From UBA4416 sp040389965 (GTDB lineage: Bacteria; Bacteroidota; Bacteroidia; B-17B0; Aurantibacillaceae): a DNA stretch of 64,000 bases. A model generated the notes under the pieces. The model was not told where the DNA came from. It ran no database searches and worked only from the letters and a program-made list of their open reading frames with translations. The DNA is taken from assembly GCA_040389965.1 (NCBI GenBank), contig JAZJZF010000041.1, positions 1 to 64,000 of the forward strand, read 5' to 3'. Numbering within the stretch: position 1 is the stretch's first letter; every line of letters starts with the position of its first letter. Shown here piece after piece: positions 43,301-52,620 of this stretch. The position numbers were made by a program, and so were the translations under genes.

Positions 43301-43814
43301 TGTAATGACTGGTATTGGTGTTATTGCCTTGGGTGGTATTGTGGTACGTAATGGTATTTTACTCGTAGAGTTTGCTGAGTTTGCCCGCGAAGGCGGAATG
43401 AGCTTATACGACGCAACTGTTGAGGCAGGCCGTACACGTATGACGCCGGTAATATTAACAGCTACTGCAGCTATCTTAGGTTTAATTCCTTTAGCAGTTG
43501 GTTTAAATATTAATTTCCAAACCTTGTTAACGAGTGGTAATCCTCATATTTTCTTTGGTGGAGATAACGTAGCGTTCTTTGGTCCGTTAAGCTGGACAAT
43601 GATTTTCGGGTTATTATTTGCTACAGTATTAACCTTATTATTAATACCTGCCATGTATTTAATTACTGAACGTTTAAAACGTAAAGCAGTGGTTATTACG
43701 GATCACTTCGAATTACCAAGAGCGGTTATGTACGTTCCTTTCTTAATATTGTTATTAAGAGGCGTATTGGCCATTACCCGTACAAAGTTAGATTACGGTA
43801 ATTTAGACAGATAA
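40350..43814 (+). CDS. RND-family multidrug efflux permease
   Basis: The 1154-residue protein has the RND layout: helix 1 (about 19-38), large periplasmic loop with NGGNSPTNIENTITKPIEK, helices with LALGIVVDDAIVVIENTHR (the GxxxD motif of HAE pumps), a middle region, second loop and the C-terminal helices. It uses proton influx to export drugs or other small molecules. About 100 residues longer than AcrB; the extra lies in a linker near residue 500 and the C-terminal tail. A terminator follows. Confidence 0.95.
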   Translation: MLDKIKEFKPSSWAIDNKMTVYLITIFISLAGIMAYNALPKEQFPDITVPTIYINTINGGNSPTNIENTITKPIEKRLKGISGIKKFNSTSLQDVSVVIVEFHTNVKVEVAKQRVKDAVDEARADMPTTLTREPIIKEIAFSEIPIMYINVAGKYDLKQLKKYAEDLQDRVEGLKEINEVKLVGALDREIQVNIDAYKLQAAQLTLTDVQRAIGQENLTISGGTIPLNGMKPTLSIKSEFQDPKEIENIVVTSAAGAKLFVKDFAEVVDGFEEQESYSSSNGKNVITLNVIKRSGENLIDAAGKIEDVIAEMKKSEFPAGLDITISGDQSDKTKTSLQDLINTIIIGFILVTVVLMFFMGVTNALFVALSVPLSMFIAFLVMPSIGFSFNMIVLFSFILALGIVVDDAIVVIENTHRLFDNGKRDIKTAAKMAVGEVFMPVLSGTITTLAPFIPLVFWQGIIGKFMYFLPVTLIISLLASLFVAYIINPVFAVDFMKSHEEESKEHGKITKKARLQLIVYGLVALFSYLTGHFAVANFTVFLAFFLVLNRLWLYKAIEAWQFKIWPGFVKRYVKILEWFLRKPWRPLVYVLVLFVFSIVLFAIRKPKVVFFPSGDPNNVYVYVKLPEGTDPKVTNAVMRRVEAKVETVLGKDNPLVESMITNVTIGVTDPRDGDQNSYPNKGKIAIAFVEFEKRDGESTTKYLQGLQALNWDIPGADIVVNKEQSGPPTPKPVSIEIIGEDFKDLTANSDALKKFITDAKIGGVVSLKSDFVANKPEIVFDIDRERALREGLSTYQLAMEIRGAVYGVEATKFRDVDDEYPVQLRYKFDQRIDIETLRNLKITYRDMNMAGAIRSVPLASVCDIRYDYTYAGIKRKNNKRVITLSSDVKDGFNPNEVVANVERVMKDYKKTGNVIVQFAGDKAEQQETMSFLGNAMLTAIGLMLLVLVGLFNSLGKPLIILSEIIFSIVGVLIGVSVFKMDMSIVMTGIGVIALGGIVVRNGILLVEFAEFAREGGMSLYDATVEAGRTRMTPVILTATAAILGLIPLAVGLNINFQTLLTSGNPHIFFGGDNVAFFGPLSWTMIFGLLFATVLTLLLIPAMYLITERLKRKAVVITDHFELPRAVMYVPFLILLLRGVLAITRTKLDYGNLDR

Positions 43815-43833
43815 TCGAATACATATAATGAAG

Positions 43834-43866
43834 CGGCTCACTGAAAAGTGGGCCGTTTTTGTTTTT
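43834..43866 (+). terminator. Terminator of the efflux operon
   Basis: CGGCTCACT (43834-43842) and AGTGGGCCG (43847-43855) pair with one T-G wobble around loop GAAA, followed by TTTTTGTTTTT. Confidence 0.9.
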
Positions 43867-43924
43867 ACTGCTTTACAAATTTAGATGATCTGCATAATTT
43901 AACCTCCAAATAGCAGTAATTTTC

Positions 43925-43954
43925 TTGTTAATGCCAAAAACTCTTCTACTTTTG
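43925..43954 (+). promoter_or_regulatory. Promoter of the lipoprotein gene
   Basis: TTG (43925-43927), 19-base spacer, TACTTTTG (43947-43954). Both boxes match the Bacteroidota consensus. The ATG at 43972 follows 17 bases later. Confidence 0.75.
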
Positions 43955-43971
43955 TGAAAAAAAATATAAAA

Positions 43972-44823
43972 ATGAAAGCACTTAATGTCCTATCAGCTTT
44001 GGTTTTATCGTCTCTATTTATAGCCTGTGGCAATAAAAATGAAGAAATCAAAGAAACAGAAGAAGTTGTTGAATCCCCGAAAGATACAACTCCTGTAACG
44101 GTAAATGAAGAAACCAAGTTCAAATTTGACTTTGCAATAGCCAATATCCCATCTCCTGTTGCAAGTATCAACGAATTATCACATTGGGGTGTTGATTATA
44201 ATAATGCCTTATTGGTAGATCCAAAGAAATCAATGGCTATTGGCAACGAATTTTCAAAAGCGGTTACTTTAGGTGTTTATAATATTGATATGTCTTATGC
44301 CATGGTAAATAATAAAGGCCAGGATGTATTAAGGTATATGAAAAATGTGGTGACATCTGCAGATGAACTTGGTCTTAAAAGCGCGGTTGATAATATGATC
44401 GGTAAACGTGCCGAACAGAATTTAGATAATAAAGATTCTTTATTAAAAATAGTAGACGAAATCTTTGTAAAAAGCGATGCTTATTTAAGAACTAATGAGC
44501 GTGTTTATACGGCGGCAGCAGTATTTGCAGGTTCATGGGTTGAAAGCTTATACCTGACCTGTAAAATGGCAGAAAGTGTAACTGACCCTGCAGCTAAAGA
44601 AAAAGCCTATAAACATTTATGGGATCAGCGTTTTTACTTGAAAAACCTGACTGATCTTTTAAATGAATATAAAGACAAAAAAGAATGCGTTGCTTTAAAC
44701 GACGAATTGAAAAAGATTCACGCGGAAATAGATGCTATTAAAGATTCTAAAGATTTAAAAGATGCCCAGTTCAAAGCTATTTCTACAAAGATTTATGCAT
44801 TGAGAGCTTCTATTATTAAATAA
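43972..44823 (+). CDS. Lipoprotein of unknown function
   Basis: The 283-residue protein starts MKALNVLSALVLSSLFIACG with a lipobox (FIAC), an acidic stretch (EEIKETEEVVESPKDTT), then an all-helical domain (about 45-283). I do not recognise the domain. The start is ATG 43972, as a GTG at 43954 falls on the -7 box. It follows the RND operon but has its own promoter and terminator. Confidence 0.8.
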   Translation: MKALNVLSALVLSSLFIACGNKNEEIKETEEVVESPKDTTPVTVNEETKFKFDFAIANIPSPVASINELSHWGVDYNNALLVDPKKSMAIGNEFSKAVTLGVYNIDMSYAMVNNKGQDVLRYMKNVVTSADELGLKSAVDNMIGKRAEQNLDNKDSLLKIVDEIFVKSDAYLRTNERVYTAAAVFAGSWVESLYLTCKMAESVTDPAAKEKAYKHLWDQRFYLKNLTDLLNEYKDKKECVALNDELKKIHAEIDAIKDSKDLKDAQFKAISTKIYALRASIIK

Positions 44824-44836
44824 GCAGTTTAATTAA

Positions 44837-44872
44837 AAAAAAAGCCTTCCAATCCCCGGGAAGGCTTTTTTT
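44837..44872. terminator. Bidirectional terminator
   Basis: Seven A then GCCTTCC (44837-44850) pairs with GGAAGGC then seven T (44859-44872). It can end the lipoprotein transcript and, on the minus strand, the beta-propeller gene that ends at 45030. Confidence 0.88.
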
Positions 44873-45029
44873 ATGATGCAAAGTCGCATGTGGGCTTATG
44901 GAGGTTATAGGCCGCACATGGTTATAAACCGGAACAGAAATGAGGCAAACAATGCAGACAAAACATGAATAATATATCTGCAAAAATCCTTTTCTATTAT
45001 CCCGGTTTATAAATACCCTGCTTCAATTT

Positions 45030-47867
45030 TTATTCCAGGATCATTTTTTGATGTGATTGTTTTCCATCATAATTGAGTTTCAATACATAAATTCCTTTGG
45101 CATAATCTGTCAATCCAATAGATACAAGTTCTTCAGGATTTTGGAATTGCTTTGAGAATACCAGGCGGCCTGTAGCATCAAACAGATCCACCTGCAATTG
45201 ACTCAATGCTTTCCCCGATTGAATAATAAAATTTCCATTGCTGGGGTTTGGATAAACAGTGAACACCATTTCTTCTGTTTCAAATACAGAAGTACAGGCA
45301 CTAACGCTTTGCGTTATGCTTGCGTTATTGCGGCAACCTGTAGAGGAACTCATTCCGGTAACAGTATATAACGTAGTAACAGTTGGACTTACAGATGCAG
45401 TCGTTGTATTTACACCTGTGCTCCATGTATAACTATTGGCACCTGATGCCGTTAATACTGCCGATTGTCCTGCACATAAAAGTGTATTGTTACTTACTGC
45501 ATTTATAACAGGTAGGGCATAAACCGTTAGTGAACTGATTGCCACGTTGGAACTTGTACAGCCAAATGCACTGGCGCCTGTTATCGTATAGCTGGCAATT
45601 ACCATTGAAATACCTGTAATAGTAGGTGTTACAACTGGTGTTCCGCTGGAATAAGTGTAAGTATTTGCCCCGGTAGCAACCATTGTAAAACTGTTTCCAC
45701 TGCAAACACTTCCGCTGTTTACAGAGATAGTTGGACGTGTATTTACAGTTACGGTACTTAGGGCAGTATTAGAGCCTATACAACCAAATGCACTTGTGCC
45801 CGTTACGCTATAGGTTGTAGTAGAAGTTGGGCTTACTACAGAACTGCCTCCCGAAATAGTATAGGTAGCGGCACCACCCGGTGTAATTGTAAAACTAGTT
45901 CCATTGCAAATACTTCCGCTGTTTACGGTAATGGTTGGAGTAGTATTAACGGTTACGGAACTTACGGCCGTATTTGAGCTTACACAGCCCAAAGCACTGG
46001 TTCCGGTTACACTATATGATGTGGTGGTGGTTGGATTTACAACTGCTGATCCGCTTGAAAAAGTATAGGTACCGGCGCCACCGGGAGTAATTGTAAAGCT
46101 GCTTCCGTTGCAGATGATTCCGCTATTTGCCGTAATAACCGGTAACACGTTTACGGTTAAAGTAATAGCTGTTCTTGTGGCATTTACAGTACAGCTGTTA
46201 CCGGCTTCTGCATAGTAAGTATAAGTTCCGGCAGTTAAAGAGGCTGTTGTATAAGTATTACCTGTTCCAAGGACTGTTGTATTTGTTGGCGTAGCATACC
46301 AACTCACGGTTCCTGTACTTGTTGCCATAATGGTTGCCGTATTGCCTGAACAAATAGTTTGATTGGCTGCAGGTGTTGTATTTGTTGGTACGGAGGGAGC
46401 AGTACAGAAACCCGGTTGTCCGATTAGTTCTACAAACACATCAAAAGAATTACTTCCTGAAGGTGTTAAATTAGTAGTCCCGGTGCCGAAATCGAAATCG
46501 ACTGTGCCGTCAAACTGCCCGGTAAGGTAGATGTTTCCGGATAAGGTATTTAACGCAATTGATTTTGCTACGTTCGAATAACTGGCAGGGCCGCCCAAAT
46601 CCTGTGCCCAGACATAATTGCCACTCGCATCTAATTTTAAAATGTAGGCATCATCTCCACCTGTTGCAGTTGAAAAACTTGTAGCTGCTCCCGGGTCAAA
46701 ATCGGTGGTGCCATCGTAACTACCGGTAGCATATACATTGGCTGTGGCATCTAAAGTAAGAGCATATACAATGCATGAATTATTCGAGCTGATTTGTTTA
46801 GCCCATACATAATTTCCGCCTGCATCCAGTTTGGAAATAAATCCGTTACTACCTGCAGCATTTAAAGTATAGGTTGCGGCGCCCGGATTGAAATCCACAG
46901 TGCCTCCGAAAAATCCCCCGGTATATACATTATTTGATGCATCCAGTTTAATGGCACGTCCTCCGGAATTGTTACCGGTAGAGCCCATCATCGATTTTGC
47001 CCATGTGAAATTCCCATTCACGTCGAGCTTTGAAATAAATATATCAGCATTTCCGCCTGCAGCTATTGTATAAGTGGCAACTCCCGGATCAAAGTCGCCG
47101 GTTGTTTGAAAATTTCCTGTAGTATATACATTACCCGAGGCATCAGCTGTAATGGCATAGGCCACATCAATATCAGGACCGCCCATGACTTTGCCCCAAA
47201 CAAAATTTCCGGAGGCATCCAGTTTGGATACATACACGTCGGTGCTTCCGGCGTTGGCAACTGTATAGGTTGCTGCACCGGGATCAAGATCCGCAGTACC
47301 TGTAAAATATCCTGTTGTGTATACATTTGCCGAAGCATCAATTGCCAAAGCATAAGGATTTACAGAGCCTGTTGCACCTCCTATTTTTTTAGCCCATGCA
47401 AAATTTCCTGAACCGTCCAGTTTCAATACAAAACCACTGGAAGATGGTGATGACGTTAACGTATAGCTTGCAGGACCCGGATCGAAATCAACAGTTCCGT
47501 TAAAGGTACCTGTTACATATACATTACCTGAAGCGTCTACCGCAATACCGTTTCCTTCTTCATCGGCAGGAATACTTCCAAAACTTTTCGCCCATAAAAA
47601 ATTTCCGGAGGCATCCAGTTTCGATACAAAAATATCAGCCATCACACCGTTGGAACTTAATGTATAAGTACCCGCTCCGGGATCAAAATCTGAAATTCCT
47701 TTAAAAGAGCCTGTTGTGTAGGCATTTCCGGAAGCATCTATGGCAATGGCATTTCCTGCATCGTCGCCTGTGCCTCCCATTTGTTTAACCCATTGGAAAG
47801 AAGGTTGGGCATTGGAAATAATTGCCAGAAAAAGAAAGGCAAAAGAGAGTTGTAATTGTTTTAACAT
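45030..47867 (-). CDS. T9SS type A surface protein with seven-bladed SBBP propeller
   Basis: The 945-residue protein has a signal peptide (to about 20), seven SBBP-type blades (about 25-485; each with GxVYxTGxF, DFDPG-like and KLDASGNFxWAK), an Ig-like domain (about 490-575), four repeats of 60-67 residues (about 575-850; ICNGxSFTITPGG, YSVTGTSAxGC) and a type A sorting domain (about 870-945: VFTVYPNPSNGNFII). It should be exported by T9SS. One DFDPG sequence per blade gives the count. Function unknown, probably a surface protein. Confidence 0.9.
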   Translation of the reverse strand: MLKQLQLSFAFLFLAIISNAQPSFQWVKQMGGTGDDAGNAIAIDASGNAYTTGSFKGISDFDPGAGTYTLSSNGVMADIFVSKLDASGNFLWAKSFGSIPADEEGNGIAVDASGNVYVTGTFNGTVDFDPGPASYTLTSSPSSSGFVLKLDGSGNFAWAKKIGGATGSVNPYALAIDASANVYTTGYFTGTADLDPGAATYTVANAGSTDVYVSKLDASGNFVWGKVMGGPDIDVAYAITADASGNVYTTGNFQTTGDFDPGVATYTIAAGGNADIFISKLDVNGNFTWAKSMMGSTGNNSGGRAIKLDASNNVYTGGFFGGTVDFNPGAATYTLNAAGSNGFISKLDAGGNYVWAKQISSNNSCIVYALTLDATANVYATGSYDGTTDFDPGAATSFSTATGGDDAYILKLDASGNYVWAQDLGGPASYSNVAKSIALNTLSGNIYLTGQFDGTVDFDFGTGTTNLTPSGSNSFDVFVELIGQPGFCTAPSVPTNTTPAANQTICSGNTATIMATSTGTVSWYATPTNTTVLGTGNTYTTASLTAGTYTYYAEAGNSCTVNATRTAITLTVNVLPVITANSGIICNGSSFTITPGGAGTYTFSSGSAVVNPTTTTSYSVTGTSALGCVSSNTAVSSVTVNTTPTITVNSGSICNGTSFTITPGGAATYTISGGSSVVSPTSTTTYSVTGTSAFGCIGSNTALSTVTVNTRPTISVNSGSVCSGNSFTMVATGANTYTYSSGTPVVTPTITGISMVIASYTITGASAFGCTSSNVAISSLTVYALPVINAVSNNTLLCAGQSAVLTASGANSYTWSTGVNTTTASVSPTVTTLYTVTGMSSSTGCRNNASITQSVSACTSVFETEEMVFTVYPNPSNGNFIIQSGKALSQLQVDLFDATGRLVFSKQFQNPEELVSIGLTDYAKGIYVLKLNYDGKQSHQKMILE

Positions 47868-47926
47868 GATTACTTTATTTGATGTGAATATTGTACTTAA
47901 TTGGTTAAATCTTCAGAAAGACTTCA

Positions 47927-47934
47927 CAAAAATA
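47927..47934 (-). promoter_or_regulatory. -7 box of the propeller gene
   Basis: Read on the minus strand this is TATTTTTG, an exact TAnnTTTG match about 60 bases before the ATG at 47867. No TTG lies at the usual distance. Confidence 0.4.
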
Positions 47935-48030
47935 AAGCAAATAACAGTAAATATGGATTGAATTAGTATGTGTAACTAATGGCCGATTATTCGTTTAAGA
48001 ATAATGAGTATGTGCATTCCTGCGGGTGTA

Positions 48031-48783
48031 TTATATGTTTTCCAGGTAATGAATAAGGTCGTCTTTTTTTCGGGTAGAAACCGGGAGACTGGTATTATCC
48101 TTTAATATTAAAAAGCCACCGTTTCGTTTATCAAAACGGGAAGCATACATCATGTTTACAATGTGGCTTTGGTGAATGCGTACAAAATTCTCTTTGTCTA
48201 AAATATCTTCGTAGTCTTTTAAGGTTTTACTTACCAGAATGGTTTTCTTGTTGACTAAATAAAACTTGGTATAATTTCCTTCCGCTTCTACGTGTATGAT
48301 CTCATTAGAAGTTAAGATGTGCATTTGATCGTTTGTTTTCAGCACAATTTTTTGAGTATGCCCGGCAGATACCTGGTTGAAATTGGTCAGTAAAATATTT
48401 AACTGAGTTTCTATAGTGTTTTTTTGTTTTTGCTCTTTGGCTTTATTTATGGCGGTTCTTAGTTCTTCAATATCTACCGGTTTTAATAAATAATCGAGTG
48501 CCGCAGTTTTAAAGGCTTTAATGGCATATTCCTCGTAAGCGGTAATAAATATGACAAATGATTGTATGGGCTCTGCCATTCTTAGCAATTCAAAGCCACT
48601 TCCGTCTTCGAGTTGAATATCCAACAAAATAACATCCGGCTTTAATTCTTTAATGGCTTTAATTCCATCTTTAATCCCTGTGGCTTCACCAATTACGGTT
48701 GCATTTTCGCAATATTGTTGTACAATAGCAGAAATAGTTTCTCTTGAAAGTGCTTCGTCATCTATGATTAAAACTGTGAGCAT
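48031..48783 (-). CDS. LytTR-family response regulator
   Basis: The 250-residue protein has a receiver domain (about 1-120; acidic pair D8 and D9, phosphoacceptor D55 in VILLDIQLEDG, T81 and K101) and a LytTR DNA-binding domain (about 145-250; IVLKTNDQMHILTSNEIIHVEAEGN). It is the output partner of the histidine kinase six bases upstream. Target genes unknown. Confidence 0.95.
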   Translation of the reverse strand: MLTVLIIDDEALSRETISAIVQQYCENATVIGEATGIKDGIKAIKELKPDVILLDIQLEDGSGFELLRMAEPIQSFVIFITAYEEYAIKAFKTAALDYLLKPVDIEELRTAINKAKEQKQKNTIETQLNILLTNFNQVSAGHTQKIVLKTNDQMHILTSNEIIHVEAEGNYTKFYLVNKKTILVSKTLKDYEDILDKENFVRIHQSHIVNMMYASRFDKRNGGFLILKDNTSLPVSTRKKDDLIHYLENI

Positions 48784-48788
48784 GTCAA

Positions 48789-50711
48789 TTATTTTGGTTT
48801 AACGATGGTGGGAATATATAATGAGATCTTTGTACCTTGTTTAAGGTCTGAACCGGCAGAAAGATCTTCAATAGTAAGTTTAATAATTATTTTTAATTTT
48901 TGATTAATGATATCTATCCTTTTTCTAATAATTTCGAGTGCGTAGGAATTATGCTTACTCTTGGCAGATTGTTTATTGTTATTGGACTTTTCGATTCCTA
49001 TACCATTATCAATAATTTCAATAAGCAAGATGTCGTTTGCCTTACGAACATTAAAGTTAAGTATTCCTTCGTCTTTAATGCCTTTAAAACCATGCTCAAT
49101 AGCATTTTCTATAAAAGGTTGAAGTAGCATAGGCGGTACCAGTGTAAATTCTTTATCAATAGAAGAATCAACCATGATCTCGTATTTAAACACCTCTTTA
49201 AACCTCAGTTGCTGTAATTCGAGGTAATAGGTTAGGGTATCAATTTCTTTATCCAGACTAATAAACTCATGTTTAGAGTTTTCTAAAATAAGGCGCATTA
49301 ACCGTGAGAACGAAGTAAGATAACCTGACGATTCTTTTTGCCGGTTGGTTAAAATAAAACTTTGTATAGCCTGTAAAGAATTAAAGATAAAATGTGGATT
49401 CATTTGAATCTGCAATAATTTTTGCTCAATAGCCAGATTTTGTTTTTGTGACTTAAATTTATTTTGACGGATGTACAAAAATAAAATGACCATTATTAAT
49501 GCAGAAAATAAAATGATTGCAAGTATTAAAAAGTTCTTTTGTTCCAGCCTGGTTTTCTGCAGATCAACATCTTTTTGAAGTAATTTATTTTCTTCTTCAA
49601 TTTCTTTCGTTTCAAATTTGATGGCTGTTTCTTCCACAGCCCGCATTTTTTCTTCATTCATTAAGGAGTCGGATGATAGAGTGTATTGTTCTTTGAAATA
49701 ATAGGCCCTTTTATAATCGCCCATCCTGGCATACAACTCCGCTAAATTACTTTGTATGTATTTAAGGTCAATGATGCTATTGATCTTTTGAGCAGCGACC
49801 AGTGCATCCGTTAAATAATTTTCGGCTACAGAGAATTTGTTTTGTTTGAGGGCTAATTCACCAAGGTTATTCAAGACGATCACTTTCTCACTTTCAACAT
49901 CCAGAGCTTTAGAAATGGCCAGTGATTTCAAATAATAATATTCTGCAGAATCCTGTTTCAGCAAACCGTCATAACAAAAACCGAGATTAAGATAGATGTG
50001 TTCAGACATCAAAGAATCGTTGCGGTTTTCACTGATGTGCTGCGCTTCCCTGAGGATTGCTAAGCCTTCATGGTACATTTTTGCATTTGTATAAACCACA
50101 CCCATGCTGTTCATGGTTTTGGCTGTAATTTCGTCCTGGTTAAGTTTTTTCTGCATCACCAGCGCTTTTTTAAAATAACTAATAGATCCCTGGTAATCTC
50201 CTTTATAGCTCAGGTATTGCCCGATCTGCCGGTAACAGCGGGAGATGCCTATACTATCATTCAATTTGCGTTTCAGTGCCAGGGCTTCTTCCGAAGTTTT
50301 AAAGGCATTGTCATAATCGCTTAAATTTTCATAGACATTTGCTTTATTATATAATATGGCGGATAGCACAGATTCCAAATGATCTTCAGTGGCAATATCT
50401 TTTGCGTCGTTATAGTAAAGGATCGCTTTTTTGTACTCCGATTTACGGTTGTAGATAATACCCAATACATTGTAACAGTTTGCGAGTCCTGCCCTGTAAT
50501 GCTTATTTTTAGAGAAAGTAAGTACGCGGTTAATGGACTCTTCCGCTTTTTCAGGATCTTCATCAACCGTTACCTTGGCTTCTTTCACAATATTTTCTAC
50601 AAATAAACTGTCCTTAACGGAGATGCTTTGAGCAAAGGGACGTAAATAACAGAACAACAGAAAAAACAAAAGTGTTCCTGTACATTTTATGATTTTACCT
50701 GCTTTAAGCAT
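48789..50711 (-). CDS. TPR-containing LytS-type sensor histidine kinase
   Basis: The 640-residue protein has a signal-like first helix, seven or so TPRs facing the periplasm (about 40-360), a coiled stretch, one transmembrane helix (about 395-415), then a His_kinase domain: QMNPHFIFNSLQAIQSFIL with the phosphoacceptor His, an N-box-like VPPMLLQPFIENAIEHGFKG, and IEIIDNGIGI. It phosphorylates the LytTR regulator downstream. The TPR sensor suggests control by protein interaction. Confidence 0.93.
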   Translation of the reverse strand: MLKAGKIIKCTGTLLFFLLFCYLRPFAQSISVKDSLFVENIVKEAKVTVDEDPEKAEESINRVLTFSKNKHYRAGLANCYNVLGIIYNRKSEYKKAILYYNDAKDIATEDHLESVLSAILYNKANVYENLSDYDNAFKTSEEALALKRKLNDSIGISRCYRQIGQYLSYKGDYQGSISYFKKALVMQKKLNQDEITAKTMNSMGVVYTNAKMYHEGLAILREAQHISENRNDSLMSEHIYLNLGFCYDGLLKQDSAEYYYLKSLAISKALDVESEKVIVLNNLGELALKQNKFSVAENYLTDALVAAQKINSIIDLKYIQSNLAELYARMGDYKRAYYFKEQYTLSSDSLMNEEKMRAVEETAIKFETKEIEEENKLLQKDVDLQKTRLEQKNFLILAIILFSALIMVILFLYIRQNKFKSQKQNLAIEQKLLQIQMNPHFIFNSLQAIQSFILTNRQKESSGYLTSFSRLMRLILENSKHEFISLDKEIDTLTYYLELQQLRFKEVFKYEIMVDSSIDKEFTLVPPMLLQPFIENAIEHGFKGIKDEGILNFNVRKANDILLIEIIDNGIGIEKSNNNKQSAKSKHNSYALEIIRKRIDIINQKLKIIIKLTIEDLSAGSDLKQGTKISLYIPTIVKPK

Positions 50712-50844
50712 GCTGCTAAACTACTTAAATATTTTGAGTTTTGCTTACCGAAAACAATGATGTACTACGCCGTGAAATCGATGAAGTAAGGATTAGCGGC
50801 TGTTAAGAAAATGTAATTAAATGGCTGTAAAACAGATTTATCCG

Positions 50845-50852
50845 TATCTTTA
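50845..50852 (+). promoter_or_regulatory. Weak -7 box before the C45 gene
   Basis: TATCTTTA, one mismatch from TAnnTTTG, ten bases before the ATG at 50863. No TTG at the usual distance. Confidence 0.3.
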
Positions 50853-50862
50853 GCAGGCAAAA

Positions 50863-52557
50863 ATGTGGCGTAAAATTCGTAAAATACTTGTAAGGACTTT
50901 TCTTACTTTTCTGGTGCTAATCATTGGATTTGGCATTTATTTTTATTTTGCTATCCGGATCGATGTCCCGAAGATTGCCAATGATACTACTACCGGGTGG
51001 AAAAGGGAAACGATCAGCAACGAATTTTATAAAGTAAATTCAAACTGGTTAAAACACAGCAAAAGCGGATTGTGGGAATTATATGTAGAAGGTAATGGTT
51101 ATGAGCGGGGCATTGCCAATGGCTTGTTAACTAAAGAATTACATGCATTTCAGGAAGATGTATTTATTGATCAGATCAAAATATTGGTTCCGGATATTAA
51201 TTACCTGAAGTTTCTGAAATTTTTTGTGGCTTATTTCAACAGGCATTTGCCTGATAATATTACCGAGGAGTATAAAGAAGAAATTTTGGGTATATCGAAA
51301 TATGCCAGCGATAAATATGATTTTATTGCGCCGAAATATCACAGGATACTTAATTACCATGGCGCTCACGATATCGGCCATGCTCTGCAGGATAAGAATA
51401 TGACGGTTGGTTGCACATCATTTGCCGTTTGGGATCATAAGAGTGCTGACGGTAAAATAGTAATAGGACGCAATTTTGATTTTTACAGCGGCGATGATTT
51501 TGCGAAAAATAAGATTATCCAGTTTACAAATCCAACAACGGGTTATAAATTTGCAACCGTTACCTGGGCGGGTTTTATAGGGGCTTGCAGTGGCATGAAT
51601 GAGAAGGGAATTACGGTTACCATTAATGCCGCCAAAAGTTCTATTCCAACCGATGCCGCTACACCTATAGCATTGCTGGCAAGGGAAATTTTACAGTATG
51701 CCAAAAATCATGAAGAAGCCATTGCTATTGCTAAAAAAAGAAATGTATTTGTATCTGAAAGCATTTTAATAGGTAGTGCGGCAGATCATAAAACCATTAG
51801 CATTGAGAAATCTCCTGAAAAAATGGATGTGTATGAAGTACAGAACACAGACCAATTGATTTGCCCGAACCATTATCAGGGATCTGCTTATAGCAATGAC
51901 CTGGCAAATCTTACAAATATAGCCGAAAGCTCTTCGCTGTACCGCAAAATAAGACTGGGGCAGTTATTGAACCGTTATGATACCCTAAATTATTTAGAAG
52001 CTGCCATTATACTAAGAAATCAAAAAGGATTGAATGATAAAAATATTGGATTAACCAATGAGAAAGGTCTGAATCAGCTATTGGCGCATCATGCCGTTAT
52101 TTTTAAGCCCGAAGATAAATTGATGTGGGTAAGCGCTAATCCATTTCAGTGCGGAGAATTTATTTGTTATAATTTAGATTCGGTATTTGCCAATGCTAAA
52201 TCTTTAAATAAGGATAAGGAAATGAATGTTTCCGGCTTAACCATTCCTGCCGATCCGTTTTTAAAAACGCAGGGGTATCAGAACTTCCTGCATTTTAAAC
52301 AGCTTAAAAATTACATCCAGTTTCTTACTAAAAAAGCTTTATTGGCTGAACTTCCGGCAGATCTTGAAAAAGCGTTCATTGCGTCAAACACTGAAAGTTA
52401 TTATATGTATCAGATATTGGGCGATTATTTTATGTCAAGAAAGAATGCTCAAAAAGCGGCGGGGTATTATGAACTGGCTTTGACAAAAGAAATTGCTACC
52501 CTTAAAGAAGAAAGGCAGATCAGGGAAAGTCTGGCTAAGTGTAAACAAGCACAATAA
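50863..52557 (+). CDS. C45-type autoproteolytic Ntn-hydrolase, membrane-anchored
   Basis: The 564-residue protein has one N-terminal membrane helix (about 13-31), a domain with GNGYERGIANGLL, then the autoprocessing site NMTVGCTSFAVWD, with C184 as the likely new N-terminal nucleophile, then GRNFDFYSGDDF and TWAGFIGACSGMNEKGI. This is the pattern of C45 acyltransferases/hydrolases (penicillin acyltransferase-like). The last 80 residues look like a TPR hairpin. Substrate unknown. Confidence 0.85.
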   Translation: MWRKIRKILVRTFLTFLVLIIGFGIYFYFAIRIDVPKIANDTTTGWKRETISNEFYKVNSNWLKHSKSGLWELYVEGNGYERGIANGLLTKELHAFQEDVFIDQIKILVPDINYLKFLKFFVAYFNRHLPDNITEEYKEEILGISKYASDKYDFIAPKYHRILNYHGAHDIGHALQDKNMTVGCTSFAVWDHKSADGKIVIGRNFDFYSGDDFAKNKIIQFTNPTTGYKFATVTWAGFIGACSGMNEKGITVTINAAKSSIPTDAATPIALLAREILQYAKNHEEAIAIAKKRNVFVSESILIGSAADHKTISIEKSPEKMDVYEVQNTDQLICPNHYQGSAYSNDLANLTNIAESSSLYRKIRLGQLLNRYDTLNYLEAAIILRNQKGLNDKNIGLTNEKGLNQLLAHHAVIFKPEDKLMWVSANPFQCGEFICYNLDSVFANAKSLNKDKEMNVSGLTIPADPFLKTQGYQNFLHFKQLKNYIQFLTKKALLAELPADLEKAFIASNTESYYMYQILGDYFMSRKNAQKAAGYYELALTKEIATLKEERQIRESLAKCKQAQ

Positions 52558-52568
52558 GTTAATTTTTT

Positions 52569-52596
52569 TTGCAGTATGAAAATTATTTTATCTTTG
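52569..52596 (+). promoter_or_regulatory. Promoter of the T9SS type A gene
   Basis: TTG (52569-52571), 17-base spacer, TATCTTTG (52589-52596). The ATG follows at 52621. Confidence 0.6.
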
Positions 52597-52620
52597 ATAC
52601 GCAAATAAACATTCATCCAT

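Noticed and set aside
45490..45705. Minus-strand frame rich in Cys and Tyr inside the propeller gene
   Set aside because: It is a frame shadow of the Ig-like repeats, whose repeating DNA gives repeated residues.
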